This document shows positions 1 through 9,989 of a DNA stretch of 64,000 bases, piece after piece. The notes under the pieces were generated by a model. It was given only the letters and a program-made list of their open reading frames with translations, was not told the origin of the DNA and made no database searches. The stretch is from 66-474 sp035688305 (GTDB lineage: Bacteria; Pseudomonadota; Gammaproteobacteria; Xanthomonadales; Rhodanobacteraceae): contig DASSNC010000121.1 in assembly GCA_035688305.1 (NCBI GenBank), positions 1 to 64,000 of the forward strand. The letters run 5' to 3'. A program made the translations under genes and the position numbers. The stretch's first letter is position 1. The number at the start of each line of letters is the position of its first letter.

Positions 1-618
1 TACTTGTTGGCGCACTCGCTGCGCGAGCATCCGGAACAAACAGCGCTGCGCGCAGCCACGCGTGCGCATCCACTCGGCGGCATGCAGATTTCGCCCGAGC
101 AGGGCCAGTTCATGCAGCTGTTGGTGAAACTGATCGGCGCGCGGCGCTGCATCGAAATCGGCACCTTCACCGGTTACAGCGCATTGACGGTCGCCCTTGC
201 ACTGCCGCCCGACGGCCGGATCCTCGCCTGCGACGTGAGCGAGGAATACACCGCAGTCGGCAAGCCGTTCTGGCAGCGCGCGGGCGTAGCGGACAAGATC
301 GAGTTGGTGATTGCGCCCGCCGCTGGAACGCTGGATGCGCGGCTCGCCGCAGGGCAAGCCGGCCACTACGATTTCGCCTTCATCGACGCCGACAAGGCAG
401 CCTACGATGGCTATTACGAACGTTGCCTCAAGTTGTTGCGCCAAGGCGGCCTGATCGGCTTCGACAACACCCTTTGGGGCGGCGCCGTGGCAAGGCCGGC
501 CGAAGACGACGACACCCGCGCGTTGCAGGCACTCAACGAAAAGCTGCACGCGGATGAACGCATCGACATCGCCATGCTGCCGATCGGCGACGGGCTTACC
601 TTGGCGCGCAAGCGTTGA
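1..618 (+). CDS. Class I SAM-dependent O-methyltransferase, 5' end outside window
   Basis: The protein resembles the caffeoyl-CoA O-methyltransferase family of small soluble enzymes that methylate catechol-like hydroxyls with SAM. The SAM-binding glycine motif IEIGTFTGYSAL is visible, followed by an acidic motif (ACDVSEE) and the metal/substrate segment FIDADKAAYDGYYE. About 205 residues are present, slightly short for a family of about 220. The reading frame is open to the window edge and the first residues (Y-L-L-A-H-S-L-R-E) match the interior of family members, so the true start lies upstream. The natural substrate cannot be told from the sequence. Confidence 0.85.
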   Translation, partial: YLLAHSLREHPEQTALRAATRAHPLGGMQISPEQGQFMQLLVKLIGARRCIEIGTFTGYSALTVALALPPDGRILACDVSEEYTAVGKPFWQRAGVADKIELVIAPAAGTLDARLAAGQAGHYDFAFIDADKAAYDGYYERCLKLLRQGGLIGFDNTLWGGAVARPAEDDDTRALQALNEKLHADERIDIAMLPIGDGLTLARKR

Positions 619-655
619 TGGCAACTCTGCGAGCCGGTGCTCCGCAGACGTCGCG

Positions 656-1450
656 ATGAAACACGCGCTCGTCGCCTGCTTGATCGCCACATTGCTGCTG
701 CCGCCCTGTGCGTTGGCGCATGGCGAGTTCGATGGTGAATGGGGACTCGATCCGCCAACGCTGCGCATTTCCCACGGCGCACACACCGTCATTTCGCTCC
801 AAAATGGCATGTACCAGTGCGAGGGGTGCAATGCATCCATCGTCAGCGTCAAGGCCGATGGCGTGGACCACGTGGTTGTCGGCGATTCCGATATCGATAC
901 GCTCGCGGTCGACGTCGTCGACGATCACGTCATCAGGGTCATCGGCAAGAAGTCCGGCAAGGTCGTGTCGACGTCTACCGACACCGCGGCGGCGGATGGC
1001 CGGTACTGCACGGTCACTTTCGCAGACAGTGGCACGCGGCCACGGAGCGGTGTCTACGTCATGCGGCGGGTCGGCGCGAGGGCACCCGGTCAATACCCGG
1101 TTGCGGGAACGTGGACGTTTGATCATTACGAACGCCTGACCGACCCCACGGACGTCATCGAACTGGAGGTGCTCGGAGACACAGTTACCGTGGGCATCGG
1201 GGGAACGCATGAAAAGTTCACCGCCACGATCGGCGGCCGCGCCGTACCGTTCAAGTACCGCGGCGCGCAACACACCACGGTATCGGTGCAGCGCGCCGGG
1301 AAACACGGTTTGCGTGAAACGTTCATGAAGCATGGCAAGATCACGCTCGTCAGAACCGTAACGGTCCTGCCGGGCGGAAGGGTCATGCGGATGACGGTAC
1401 ACAACTTGCGTACCGGGGCGGTGTTGACGATGCTGCACGACAAGCAGTAG
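656..1450 (+). CDS. Secreted protein of unknown function
   Basis: The 264-residue product begins with a clear Sec signal peptide (MKHALVACLIATLLLPPCALA followed by HGEF). The mature part is rich in beta-forming segments, Val, Thr and Gly, and has one CEGC Cys pair near residue 58. No enzyme motif was recognised. The ATG at 656 was chosen because it directly precedes the signal peptide; upstream in-frame sequence overlaps the methyltransferase gene and does not look coding. It lies 37 bases after that gene on the same strand and may be co-transcribed. It is probably a periplasmic or exported protein; the function is unknown. Confidence 0.7.
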   Translation: MKHALVACLIATLLLPPCALAHGEFDGEWGLDPPTLRISHGAHTVISLQNGMYQCEGCNASIVSVKADGVDHVVVGDSDIDTLAVDVVDDHVIRVIGKKSGKVVSTSTDTAAADGRYCTVTFADSGTRPRSGVYVMRRVGARAPGQYPVAGTWTFDHYERLTDPTDVIELEVLGDTVTVGIGGTHEKFTATIGGRAVPFKYRGAQHTTVSVQRAGKHGLRETFMKHGKITLVRTVTVLPGGRVMRMTVHNLRTGAVLTMLHDKQ

Positions 1451-1542
1451 CGAACAACATGGACGTTCACCACGACCCCGACTATCTTTCTCGCGTCCGC
1501 AGCAGTGCTTCCGGCGCCGGTTTTTCTGGACGGCAGCCCGTA

Positions 1543-3261
1543 TCAGGCGTCGACGGTTTCGGTGTGGCGCACCAGCAATTGCAAAGAGTCACGCCCGCGC
1601 CATTCGTTGACCTGCAACTCATAGGCGACGCGCAAGGGCGCGCTTTGCGCGACGTCCCCTTCGACATTGAAATACACTGCCTCGTGCACGCCACCACCGT
1701 GTGGATCGCGCAGTTGCAGCCGACGGTGGTTGCCATTCGCGCCCATGGTCTTTTGCGACACACACTCGAACACGTTGTCGAAGATCGGCACCGGAAAGCC
1801 CTGTCCCCATGGTCCGGCGGTGCGCAATTGGCGCGCCAATTCCAGCGCGAAACCGGTGGGTTCAAGTTCGCCATCACTCAGCAACACCGGTTGCAACGCG
1901 TCGGGCTGGATGCGTTCGCGCACCACGGCATCGAAGGTTTCCGCGAACCGCACGTAGTTGTCGAGTCGCAGGCTCAGGCCTGCCGCCATCGCATGGCCGC
2001 CGAAGCGCTCGATCAGGCCCGGGCAGCGCGCATCGACCTCCGCCAGCGCGTCGCGCACATGGAATCCCGGCACCGAGCGCGCCGAGCCGCGCAGCGCATC
2101 CGAGTCGTCACCCGCGGGCGCGAACGCCACCACCGGCCGGTGCAAACGCTCCTTCACTTTTGCCGCAACCAGTCCGACCACGCCGTGGTGCCATGCGGGA
2201 TTGAACAACGACACGCCAACCGCGTCGTCGACTGACAGTTGATCGAGGCTGGACACGGCAGCCTCGACCATCGACGCCTGCAGGTCGCGGCGCTGCAGGT
2301 TGATCTCGTTCAACATTCCCGCCAATGCTTGCGCACGCGTCGCGTCGTCCGCGAGCAGGCACTCCACCCCGATGGTCATGTCCTCCAGGCGCCCGGCGGC
2401 GTTGATGCGCGGACCGATTGCAAAGCCAAGATCACTGGCGGTCGCGTTGCGCACGCCACGCCCGGCAATCCCGAACAGGGCCGCAATGCCGGCGTGTCCC
2501 TGCCCCGCGCGAATCTGCCGCAAGCCGCCCTCCACCAATGCACGGTTGTTGCGATCAAGCGGCACCAGGTCGGCAACCGTACCGAGCGCGACCAGATCCA
2601 GCAGTGGCGTGAGATCAACCTCGTTGCGCTTGCCGAGTGCCGCGCGCAAGGCCAGCAACAGATAGAACATCACGCCGACGCCGCACAGCGCCTTGCTCGC
2701 GAAAGCACCTCCGGTGGCGTTGGGATTCACGATCGCATCGGCCGCAGGCAACGCCGGCCCGGGCAGATGATGGTCGGTGACGATGACCTTGCAGCCGCGC
2801 GCCTTCGCCGCTGCAACACCCGCGAACGAAGCAATGCCGTTGTCGACGGTGACGATGAGCTGCGGCGCCGGCTGCATCGTTGCGACCAGTGCGGGCGTGA
2901 GGCCGTAACCATGCACCGCACGATCGGGCACCACGTAGCCGGCATGACGTGCACCCAGCATGCGCAGGCCACGCACCGCGACGGCGCAACCGGTCGCGCC
3001 ATCGCAGTCGTAGTCGCCAGCCACGAGGATCTGCTGGTTCGCATGGATCGCAGCGACCAGCAAGCCCACTGCGTGTTCGATCCCGCCAAGCGCATCCGGC
3101 CGCAGCAGGCCATCGAGCCGCAACCCGGCTTCGTCGGGACAGGTTACGCCACGCGCTGCATACACGCGTTGCAACACGGGATGCACGCTTGCGGGCCAAT
3201 CATGCGGCGGGCACGGCATTTCGCGCCGCCGCAGCTTGAGCGTTTTCGCTGCAACCGTCAC
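1543..3261 (-). CDS. recJ: Single-stranded-DNA-specific exonuclease RecJ
   Basis: RecJ degrades single-stranded DNA 5' to 3' in recombination and mismatch repair. The 572-residue protein shows the DHH phosphoesterase motifs: DYDCDGATG near residue 82, VTVDNGIAS, and TDHHLPG near residue 161. The C-terminal half has the DHHA1-type segment with RFGGHAMAAGLSL and an OB-like tail. The length fits the family (about 570). The start is a GTG that overlaps the stop of the upstream rpfE-like gene as GTGA, suggesting translational coupling; an ATG 14 codons later is an alternative. It is the last gene of the minus-strand carA-to-recJ cluster. Confidence 0.95.
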   Translation of the reverse strand: MTVAAKTLKLRRREMPCPPHDWPASVHPVLQRVYAARGVTCPDEAGLRLDGLLRPDALGGIEHAVGLLVAAIHANQQILVAGDYDCDGATGCAVAVRGLRMLGARHAGYVVPDRAVHGYGLTPALVATMQPAPQLIVTVDNGIASFAGVAAAKARGCKVIVTDHHLPGPALPAADAIVNPNATGGAFASKALCGVGVMFYLLLALRAALGKRNEVDLTPLLDLVALGTVADLVPLDRNNRALVEGGLRQIRAGQGHAGIAALFGIAGRGVRNATASDLGFAIGPRINAAGRLEDMTIGVECLLADDATRAQALAGMLNEINLQRRDLQASMVEAAVSSLDQLSVDDAVGVSLFNPAWHHGVVGLVAAKVKERLHRPVVAFAPAGDDSDALRGSARSVPGFHVRDALAEVDARCPGLIERFGGHAMAAGLSLRLDNYVRFAETFDAVVRERIQPDALQPVLLSDGELEPTGFALELARQLRTAGPWGQGFPVPIFDNVFECVSQKTMGANGNHRRLQLRDPHGGGVHEAVYFNVEGDVAQSAPLRVAYELQVNEWRGRDSLQLLVRHTETVDA

Positions 3262-4184
3262 GCGTGTCGCCAGAACCGCAGGCGGTGGATGTGGCGCACG
3301 CGCCGCCGCTCGCCATCCGCGAACGCCATCTCAATCGCATCGAAACGGCGCTTGCGCAGCCAACTTCTGAACATGGGCAACCAGGCCGCGGCGAAGTCAA
3401 CCTGGTCGTCCATGCCAAGGTCCAGCAGTGCGTCGCCAGCCTTGCCGCAAGCATCAAGGCCTTGCCCTGCGATGTCTGCCGGATCGACGCAAGCGATTCC
3501 GACTACCTTAGCAAGCCCGCGCACGACGGCATCCGCGCTGGCAATGAACTTCAATTCGGTGGCAACCGGGCCCGGCAGGGCACCGGCACCCCAGAACCAC
3601 AGCGCATTCACCGGCACCTTGCCAGCCGCGACGCGCGCAGCATTGACGGGGTGCGCGTGCAGGATGACCTGCGCTTCGTTGAACAGGCGCCGCCAAGAAC
3701 GGCCAGCGTCACCTTCGGGCAGGCACTCAAGCAGATCGACGCCCAGGGCAGACGCAGGCGGCGTGAACCGGACTGCCGGTGCACCACTCGCCCGACGCAG
3801 GCACCACGCCGATGGAGTGTCGAGCGCGAGCGGCATGCCGGCATCGCCGAACAACGGGCGCAACGCGTCGACGAGTTGCGCGGCTTCCTCCGTCGTCAAG
3901 TCTGCAACCGGGCATGCCAGCAGGCGCGCGCCTGCCGCCTCGCTGCGAACGTAGGCAGGATCGGCGGCCAGCCAGGCGCCGTTGTGCGCATCATCGGCGA
4001 CGGCGTGATGCCGCAACGCAGCGACCGGCACGGTCGCGCCGGCGAATCGAAACAGCGTGCGCACGCTTGACTCGCGCGCATCGACCGCGCTGGCCAAGCT
4101 GTCGCCATGCGCCAGCCACGCACTGAACGCCGCATCGCGACGCATTTGCGCGAGCGGCGGCAGCAAGACATGCAAGGTGCTCAT
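3258..4184 (-). CDS. rpfE: RpfE-like protein (phosphoglycerate-mutase-like fold family)
   Basis: The 308-residue cytoplasmic protein starts MSTLHVLLPPLAQ and resembles the RpfE proteins of Xanthomonas and Xylella, which sit beside recJ and greA and are annotated as regulators of pathogenicity factors; their biochemical activity is unclear. Recognition rests on N-terminal wording, length and gene order. The start at 4184 was chosen because its ATG overlaps the TGA of the upstream ABC-F gene by four bases. A longer in-frame start at 4220 would lie inside the ABC-F gene. The stop in turn overlaps recJ. The order greA, abcF, rpfE, recJ supports the assignment. The function remains inferred. Confidence 0.65.
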   Translation of the reverse strand: MSTLHVLLPPLAQMRRDAAFSAWLAHGDSLASAVDARESSVRTLFRFAGATVPVAALRHHAVADDAHNGAWLAADPAYVRSEAAGARLLACPVADLTTEEAAQLVDALRPLFGDAGMPLALDTPSAWCLRRASGAPAVRFTPPASALGVDLLECLPEGDAGRSWRRLFNEAQVILHAHPVNAARVAAGKVPVNALWFWGAGALPGPVATELKFIASADAVVRGLAKVVGIACVDPADIAGQGLDACGKAGDALLDLGMDDQVDFAAAWLPMFRSWLRKRRFDAIEMAFADGERRRVRHIHRLRFWRHA

Positions 4185-6151
4185 GCGGCAGCGTCCAGTT
4201 CCTCGAACAACTGCAGCCATTCTGCTTCGAGCGCAGCCTTTTCGTCACGCAGCGCATTCTGCTTGCGGCCGATGTCGGCAAGCGTGGCGGTGGGGCCTCC
4301 GTAGACCGCGGGATCACCGAGGCGCTCCGTCAACGCCGACAGCTCGGTGTCGATCGCCGCCATGCGCACCTCGATTTTCCCGATGCGCTTGCGCAAGGCC
4401 CGGCCGCGCTCACGCTCGGCCGCAGCTTCCCGGCGCCGCTCGCGTGGATTGGACGTGCTCGCTGCGTTCGCTGCGGAATCGTTGCGTGCGGTCGACTCGC
4501 TGCCGCGCCCACGCAACCAGCGCGCGTAATCGTCGAGATCACCATCGAACGCGTCGACGTGGCCATCGGCAACGCGCCAGAAGCTGTCGCAAACAAGTCC
4601 AAGCAAGTGTCGATCGTGCGCCACCAGCACCAGCGCACCGGGGTAATCGTTCAAGGCATCGGCCAGCGCTTCGCGCATGTCGAGGTCAAGATGGTTGGTC
4701 GGTTCGTCCAGCACCAGCAGGTTGGGCTTGCGCCACGCAATCAAGGCCAGCGCCAGGCGCGCGCGTTCACCTCCGGAAAACCCGTCGACCGGCTCGAACG
4801 CGCGGTCACCGGCAAAGTGCCACTGCCCCAGCCAGTCGCGCAGGCTCTGCGCCGGCGCGTCGGGGGCAAGTTCACGCAAATGCTCGAAAGGTGTCTCGCC
4901 CGCGCGCAGGCTTTCCACCGTGTGTTGGGCGAAATAGCCGATCACCAGATCCTTGTGCGCAGTGCGTTCGCCCGCTAGCAGCGGCAACTCGCCGACCAGG
5001 GTCTTGACCAGTGTCGATTTGCCCGCGCCGTTCGGGCCGAGCAAGCCGATGCGATCGCCGGCTTCCACGCTGAAACGGACATCGGCAAGCACGACGGTGT
5101 CGCATCCATCGCCTGCAGGAGCGTGCGTGCCGGCGCCCGACTTCACACGTCCGGTCGCGACCACGTTCTCTCTTGGGGCACCCGTATAACCCGCGTCGCC
5201 ATGCTTCAGCTGCAGCATCGATTGCGGCACGCGTTCCGGCACGGGGAACGCAAACGAGAATGCGCGTTCGATGCGCACCGCTTCGGTGCCGGCGAGTTTC
5301 TCCAGACGCTTGACACGCGCCTGCGCCTGGCGGGCCTTGGTGGCCTGCGCACGGAAACGGTCAATGAAGGATTGCAGGTGCGCGCGCTCGGCCTGTTCCT
5401 TCACGTAAGTGGCCTGTTGCTGGTGCAGGCGCTCGGCACGCTGACGCTCGAAATCGCTGTAGTTGCCGGTGTACAAACGCGCGCGGCCCTGTTCGAGATG
5501 CAGTACATGGTCGACCGTGCCGTCCAGGAACTCGCGGTCGTGAGAGATTACCATCAGCGTGCGCGGGTAACGCCGCAGCCATTGTTCCAGCCAGATGACG
5601 GCATCGAGGTCGAGATGGTTGGTGGGCTCATCCAGCAGCAACAGGTCAGACGGCGCCATCAACGCGCGCGCCAGGTTCAGGCGTCCACGCCAACCGCCGG
5701 AAAACGCGGCCACCGGCTTGTCATGCTCATCCGCCTTGAAGCCCAGTCCATGCAGCAGCTTGCCAGCGCGCGCACGGCCGTCGTAACCCCCCATTGCGTC
5801 AATCCGATGGTGGGCATCAGCTACGCCGGCGTGGTCACCCGCGGCCTGCGCGCGGGCTTCATCGCCGAGCGCCGACGCCAGCTCGGTGTCACCGCCGAGC
5901 ACATAGTCGATCGCGGGATCCGGTAGTGCCGGCGTCTCCTGCGCGACCGCTCCGATCCGCAACCCGGCCGGTACGTCCAGCGCGCCGGCATCGGCCTCGA
6001 CGCCACCGAGGATCGCCGCGAACAGACTCGACTTGCCGCTGCCGTTGCGGCCAGCCACGCCGATCTTCCAGCCATCGTGCAGTACCGCATCGACGCCTTC
6101 GAGCAGCAGGCGTCCGCCGCGGCGCAAGGCGAAGTCGCGGAATGCAATCAT
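4181..6151 (-). CDS. ABC-F family ATPase, YheS type
   Basis: This 656-residue soluble protein carries two ABC ATPase domains and no membrane segments, as in ABC-F factors that bind the ribosomal E site. The first domain has Walker A GRNGSGKSS and signature/Walker B FSGGWRGRLNLA and LLLDEPTNHLDLDA. The second has LGPNGAGKST and FSGGERARLALAL with LVLDEPTNHLDLDM. The linker TKARQAQARVKRLEKL is typical, and a charged coiled coil occupies the last 80 residues. The wording is closest to E. coli YheS. Its ATG overlaps the greA stop by four bases and its stop overlaps the rpfE-like start. Confidence 0.92.
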   Translation of the reverse strand: MIAFRDFALRRGGRLLLEGVDAVLHDGWKIGVAGRNGSGKSSLFAAILGGVEADAGALDVPAGLRIGAVAQETPALPDPAIDYVLGGDTELASALGDEARAQAAGDHAGVADAHHRIDAMGGYDGRARAGKLLHGLGFKADEHDKPVAAFSGGWRGRLNLARALMAPSDLLLLDEPTNHLDLDAVIWLEQWLRRYPRTLMVISHDREFLDGTVDHVLHLEQGRARLYTGNYSDFERQRAERLHQQQATYVKEQAERAHLQSFIDRFRAQATKARQAQARVKRLEKLAGTEAVRIERAFSFAFPVPERVPQSMLQLKHGDAGYTGAPRENVVATGRVKSGAGTHAPAGDGCDTVVLADVRFSVEAGDRIGLLGPNGAGKSTLVKTLVGELPLLAGERTAHKDLVIGYFAQHTVESLRAGETPFEHLRELAPDAPAQSLRDWLGQWHFAGDRAFEPVDGFSGGERARLALALIAWRKPNLLVLDEPTNHLDLDMREALADALNDYPGALVLVAHDRHLLGLVCDSFWRVADGHVDAFDGDLDDYARWLRGRGSESTARNDSAANAASTSNPRERRREAAAERERGRALRKRIGKIEVRMAAIDTELSALTERLGDPAVYGGPTATLADIGRKQNALRDEKAALEAEWLQLFEELDAAA

Positions 6152-6624
6152 CCGTAGCGCACGCCCGTGATCTCGTAGTTGCGCTCGCCCGCCGGGGCAT
6201 CGAATCCGAAGCTGTCGCCCTCGTGTTTGCCGATCATCGCGCGCGCGATCGGCGAGGACACCGCGATCAGGCCCTGCTTGATGTCGGCCTCGATGTCGCC
6301 GACGATCTGGTAGGTGACGGCATCGCCGCTGTCGGAATCCTCGAGATCCACCACCGCGCCGAACACCACCTTGCCGCCCGCATTCAAGGTGGCGGAGTCG
6401 ATGATCTGCGCGGTGGAAAGCGCGGCCTCGATCTGGCCGATGCGGCCTTCGATGAAACCCTGCTGCTCGCGTGCAGCATGGTACTCGGCGTTTTCCTTGA
6501 GGTCACCGTGCGCGCGCGCTTCGGCGATCGCGGCGATGACCCGCGGACGGTCAACGGATTTCAGGCGCTCCAGTTCCTTGCGCAGGCGTTCGGAACCGGC
6601 TTTGGTCATGGGGGCTCGCTGCAT
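6148..6624 (-). CDS. greA: Transcription elongation factor GreA
   Basis: GreA rescues backtracked RNA polymerase by stimulating transcript cleavage through the secondary channel. With the start at 6624 the protein is 158 residues, the usual GreA length. It shows the N-terminal coiled coil with DLKENAEYHAAREQQ, carrying the acidic tip, and the C-terminal domain ending NYEITGVRYG. The start was chosen because a GAGG ribosome site lies upstream and because the 12 extra residues of the longer frame are not GreA-like. It sits 78 bases downstream of carB, and its stop overlaps the ABC-F start. Confidence 0.96.
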   Translation of the reverse strand: MQRAPMTKAGSERLRKELERLKSVDRPRVIAAIAEARAHGDLKENAEYHAAREQQGFIEGRIGQIEAALSTAQIIDSATLNAGGKVVFGAVVDLEDSDSGDAVTYQIVGDIEADIKQGLIAVSSPIARAMIGKHEGDSFGFDAPAGERNYEITGVRYG

Positions 6625-6702
6625 GGCGGGACTCCTCTGGTGGTGGACCAGCGCGGTCATGCGACCACGCCAGACAGTGATGGGGGTGAATGCGCGACTT
6701 GC

Positions 6703-9700
6703 CTACGCTGCGACAACCTTGCCTTCTGCGGCAGCCGCTTCGCGCTCGGCCAGTTCGGCGTGCAATTCCTGCAGGCTGACCACGGTGACGTGCGTGCGGA
6801 AATCCAGCGAATGCAACAGTGCCGCGGCACCGGCGACCGTGGTCGAATAGGTGACGTGCTGCTGCAACGCCGAGCGCCGGATCGAAAACGAGTCGGTGAT
6901 CGCCTGCCGGCCTTCGGTGGTGTTGACGATGTAGGCGATCTCGCCGTTCTTGATCGCATCGACGATGTGTGGACGCCCTTCCAGTACCTTGTTGACGCGT
7001 TCGCATTCCACGCCGTGTTCGCTCAGGAACGCACAGGTACCACCGGTCGCGATCAACGGGAAACCGCGCTTGATCATGTCACGCGCGACTTCCAGCAGGC
7101 GCGGCTTGTCGGCGTCGCGCACGGACAGGAAGATCTTGCCACCCGGCACCGGGGGCGCGATTTGCGCGGCTTCGTGGCCACGCGCGAAGGCTTCGCCGAA
7201 GCTGCGGCCCACGCCCATCACCTCACCGGTCGAGCGCATCTCCGGGCCGAGGATGGGGTCGACGTTCTGGAACTTCAGGAACGGGAAGATCGCTTCCTTC
7301 ACCGCCCAATAATTCGGTACGCGTTCAATGGTCGCGCCCTGCTCGGCCAAGGTCTTGCCAGCCATGCAACGCGCGGCGATCTTCGCCAACGGCCGCCCGG
7401 TGGCCTTGGAAACAAAAGGCACGGTGCGCGACGCGCGCGGGTTCACTTCCAGGATGTAGACGTCGTCGCCCTGGATCGCGAACTGGGTGTTCATCAGGCC
7501 GACCACGCCAAGCTCACGAGCCAGCAACGTCACCTGGCGGCGCAGCTCATCCTGGATCGCCGGCGACAGCGAATACGGCGGCAACGAGCACGAGGAATCG
7601 CCCGAGTGCACGCCGGCTTCCTCGATGTGCTGCATGATGCCGCCGATCAGCACCGCACCATCGGCGTCGGCGATCACGTCCACGTCGACTTCCACGGCGT
7701 TGTCGAGGAAACGGTCCAGCAGCACGGGCGAGGATTCCGATACCTGCACCGCGGCGCGAATGTAACGGGCCAGGTCTTCGTCGGCGTGCACCACTTCCAT
7801 GGCGCGACCGCCCAGCACGTAGCTGGGACGCACGATCAGTGGATAACCAAGTTCGCGCGCCAGCACCATCGCCTCCTCGGCGGTGTGCGCGATGCGGTTG
7901 GGCGGCTGGCGCAGGCCAAGCTTGTCGATGAGTTTCAGGAACCGCTCGCGGTCCTCGGCAAGGTCGATCGAATCGGATGAGGTACCGATGATCGGCACGC
8001 CTGCGGCTTCAAGTGCGCGCGCAAGTTTCAGCGGGGTCTGGCCGCCGTACTGCACGATAACGCCGGTGGGCTTTTCCTTGTCCACGATCTCGAGCACGTC
8101 TTCGAGCGTCACCGGCTCGAAATACAGGCGATCGGAAGTGTCGTAGTCGGTCGAGACGGTTTCCGGGTTGCAGTTGACCATGATGGTCTCGAAGCCGTCT
8201 TCGCGCAGCGCCAGCGCCGCGTGCACGCAGCAATAGTCGAACTCGATGCCCTGCCCGATCCGGTTGGGGCCGCCGCCGAGCACCATGATCTTCTTGCGAT
8301 CCGACGGATGGGCCTCGCATTCTTCCTCATAGGCCGAGTACATGTACGCGGTGTTGGTCGCGAATTCGGCCGCGCACGAATCCACGCGCTTGTATACCGG
8401 ACGCACGCCCAGCGTGTGGCGCAAGTGGCGTACCGCGAGCTCGTCCGACTGCAGCAGCGTGGCGAGGCGTTTGTCGGAAAACCCCATGCGCTTCAACTCG
8501 CGCATGCGCGACGCGTCCAGCACGCGCATGCCGCCCGCGCGCACGTCGGCCTCGGCGGCGATGATGTCCTCGATCGCGGCGAGGAACCACGGATCGATCT
8601 TCGAAAGTGCGTGCACGTCGTCCAGCGAGAGACCCGCGCGGAAGGCGTCGCCGACGTGGAAAATCCGCTCGGGGCCGGGCTGGCGCAACTCGCGCTTCAG
8701 CGACTCCATGCCCTCGGAGGTCGTCCAGTCGATGCCGCCACGGTTCAGTCCGTCGTGGCCCGTTTCGAGGCCGCGCAAAGCCTTCTGCAACGACTCGGAG
8801 AAGGTGCGGCCCATCGCCATCACCTCACCGACCGATTTCATCTGGGTGGTGAGGTGCGGATCGGCAGCCGGGAATTTCTCGAACGCGAATCGCGGAATCT
8901 TGGTAACGATGTAGTCGATCGACGGCTCGAACGATGCGGGCGTCTTGCCACCCGTGATTTCGTTCTTCAATTCATCCAGCGTGTAACCGACCGCGAGCTT
9001 GGCGGCCACTTTCGCGATCGGGAAACCAGTGGCCTTCGACGCCAGTGCCGAGGAGCGCGATACGCGCGGATTCATCTCGATCACCACGACCTTGCCGTCG
9101 GCCGGATTCACGCCGAACTGCACATTGCTGCCGCCGGTATCGACGCCGATCTTGCGCAGCACCGCGATCGAGTAGTCGCGCAGGCGCTGGTATTCCTTGT
9201 CGGTCAGGGTGAGCGCGGGCGCCACCGTGATCGAGTCACCGGTGTGCACGCCCATCGGATCCACATTCTCGATCGCGCACACGATGATGCAGTTGTCCGC
9301 CTTGTCGCGGACCACTTCCATCTCGAATTCCTTCCAGCCCAGCACCGATTCGTCGATCAGCACTTCATGCGTCGGTGACAGCTCCAGCCCACGCGAGACG
9401 ATCTTCTCGAATTCCTCGACGTTGTAGGCGATGCCGCCGCCGGTGCCGCCAAGTGTGAAGCTCGGGCGGATGATGCATGGAAAGCCGAGCGCCACCTGCC
9501 CTTCCCGCGCTTCGTCCATGGTCCGCGCAATCGCCGACCGCGGCGACGCCAATCCGATTTCGTCCATCGCGTTGCGGAACAATTCGCGATCCTCGGCCAT
9601 CCGGATCGCATCGCGCGAAGCACCGATCAGTTCGATGCCGTGCTTTTCAAGCACACCGTGGTCGGCAAGGTCGAGCGCGCAATTGAGCGCGGTCTGGCCG

Positions 9701-9972
9701 CCCATGGTCGGCAGCAGCGCGTCCGGCTTTTCCTTCTCGATGATGCGCTCGACCGTCTGCCAGTTGATCGGCTCGATGTAGACGCGGTCGGCCATCTCCG
9801 GATCGGTCATGATCGTGGCCGGGTTCGAATTGACCAGCACCACGCGAAAGCCTTCCTCGCGCAGGGCCTTGCACGCCTGCGCGCCGGAGTAATCGAACTC
9901 GCAGGCCTGGCCGATCACGATTGGGCCAGCGCCAATGATCAGGACAGTCTTGATGTCGGTGCGTTTGGGCAT
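6703..9972 (-). CDS. carB: Carbamoyl-phosphate synthase large subunit
   Basis: CarB makes carbamoyl phosphate from bicarbonate, ammonia and two ATP, feeding arginine and pyrimidine synthesis. The 1089-residue protein has two ATP-grasp halves. The first begins VLIIGAGPIVIGQACEFDYS and the second MVLGGGPNRIGQGIEFDYC. The C-terminal allosteric MGS-like domain includes LIATGGTCAFL. The start MPKRTDIK was chosen by comparison with the family; the upstream in-frame extension is low-complexity and overlaps the preceding gene. A 370-residue unrelated gene separates it from carA. greA follows. Confidence 0.97.
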   Translation of the reverse strand: MPKRTDIKTVLIIGAGPIVIGQACEFDYSGAQACKALREEGFRVVLVNSNPATIMTDPEMADRVYIEPINWQTVERIIEKEKPDALLPTMGGQTALNCALDLADHGVLEKHGIELIGASRDAIRMAEDRELFRNAMDEIGLASPRSAIARTMDEAREGQVALGFPCIIRPSFTLGGTGGGIAYNVEEFEKIVSRGLELSPTHEVLIDESVLGWKEFEMEVVRDKADNCIIVCAIENVDPMGVHTGDSITVAPALTLTDKEYQRLRDYSIAVLRKIGVDTGGSNVQFGVNPADGKVVVIEMNPRVSRSSALASKATGFPIAKVAAKLAVGYTLDELKNEITGGKTPASFEPSIDYIVTKIPRFAFEKFPAADPHLTTQMKSVGEVMAMGRTFSESLQKALRGLETGHDGLNRGGIDWTTSEGMESLKRELRQPGPERIFHVGDAFRAGLSLDDVHALSKIDPWFLAAIEDIIAAEADVRAGGMRVLDASRMRELKRMGFSDKRLATLLQSDELAVRHLRHTLGVRPVYKRVDSCAAEFATNTAYMYSAYEEECEAHPSDRKKIMVLGGGPNRIGQGIEFDYCCVHAALALREDGFETIMVNCNPETVSTDYDTSDRLYFEPVTLEDVLEIVDKEKPTGVIVQYGGQTPLKLARALEAAGVPIIGTSSDSIDLAEDRERFLKLIDKLGLRQPPNRIAHTAEEAMVLARELGYPLIVRPSYVLGGRAMEVVHADEDLARYIRAAVQVSESSPVLLDRFLDNAVEVDVDVIADADGAVLIGGIMQHIEEAGVHSGDSSCSLPPYSLSPAIQDELRRQVTLLARELGVVGLMNTQFAIQGDDVYILEVNPRASRTVPFVSKATGRPLAKIAARCMAGKTLAEQGATIERVPNYWAVKEAIFPFLKFQNVDPILGPEMRSTGEVMGVGRSFGEAFARGHEAAQIAPPVPGGKIFLSVRDADKPRLLEVARDMIKRGFPLIATGGTCAFLSEHGVECERVNKVLEGRPHIVDAIKNGEIAYIVNTTEGRQAITDSFSIRRSALQQHVTYSTTVAGAAALLHSLDFRTHVTVVSLQELHAELAEREAAAAEGKVVAA

Positions 9973-9989
9973 CGGAATTCCCGTGAGAG

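Noticed and set aside
2239..3954. Long plus-strand open frame opposite recJ and rpfE
   Set aside because: The opposite strand encodes well-conserved RecJ and RpfE-like proteins with clear motifs; this frame is open only because of GC bias.
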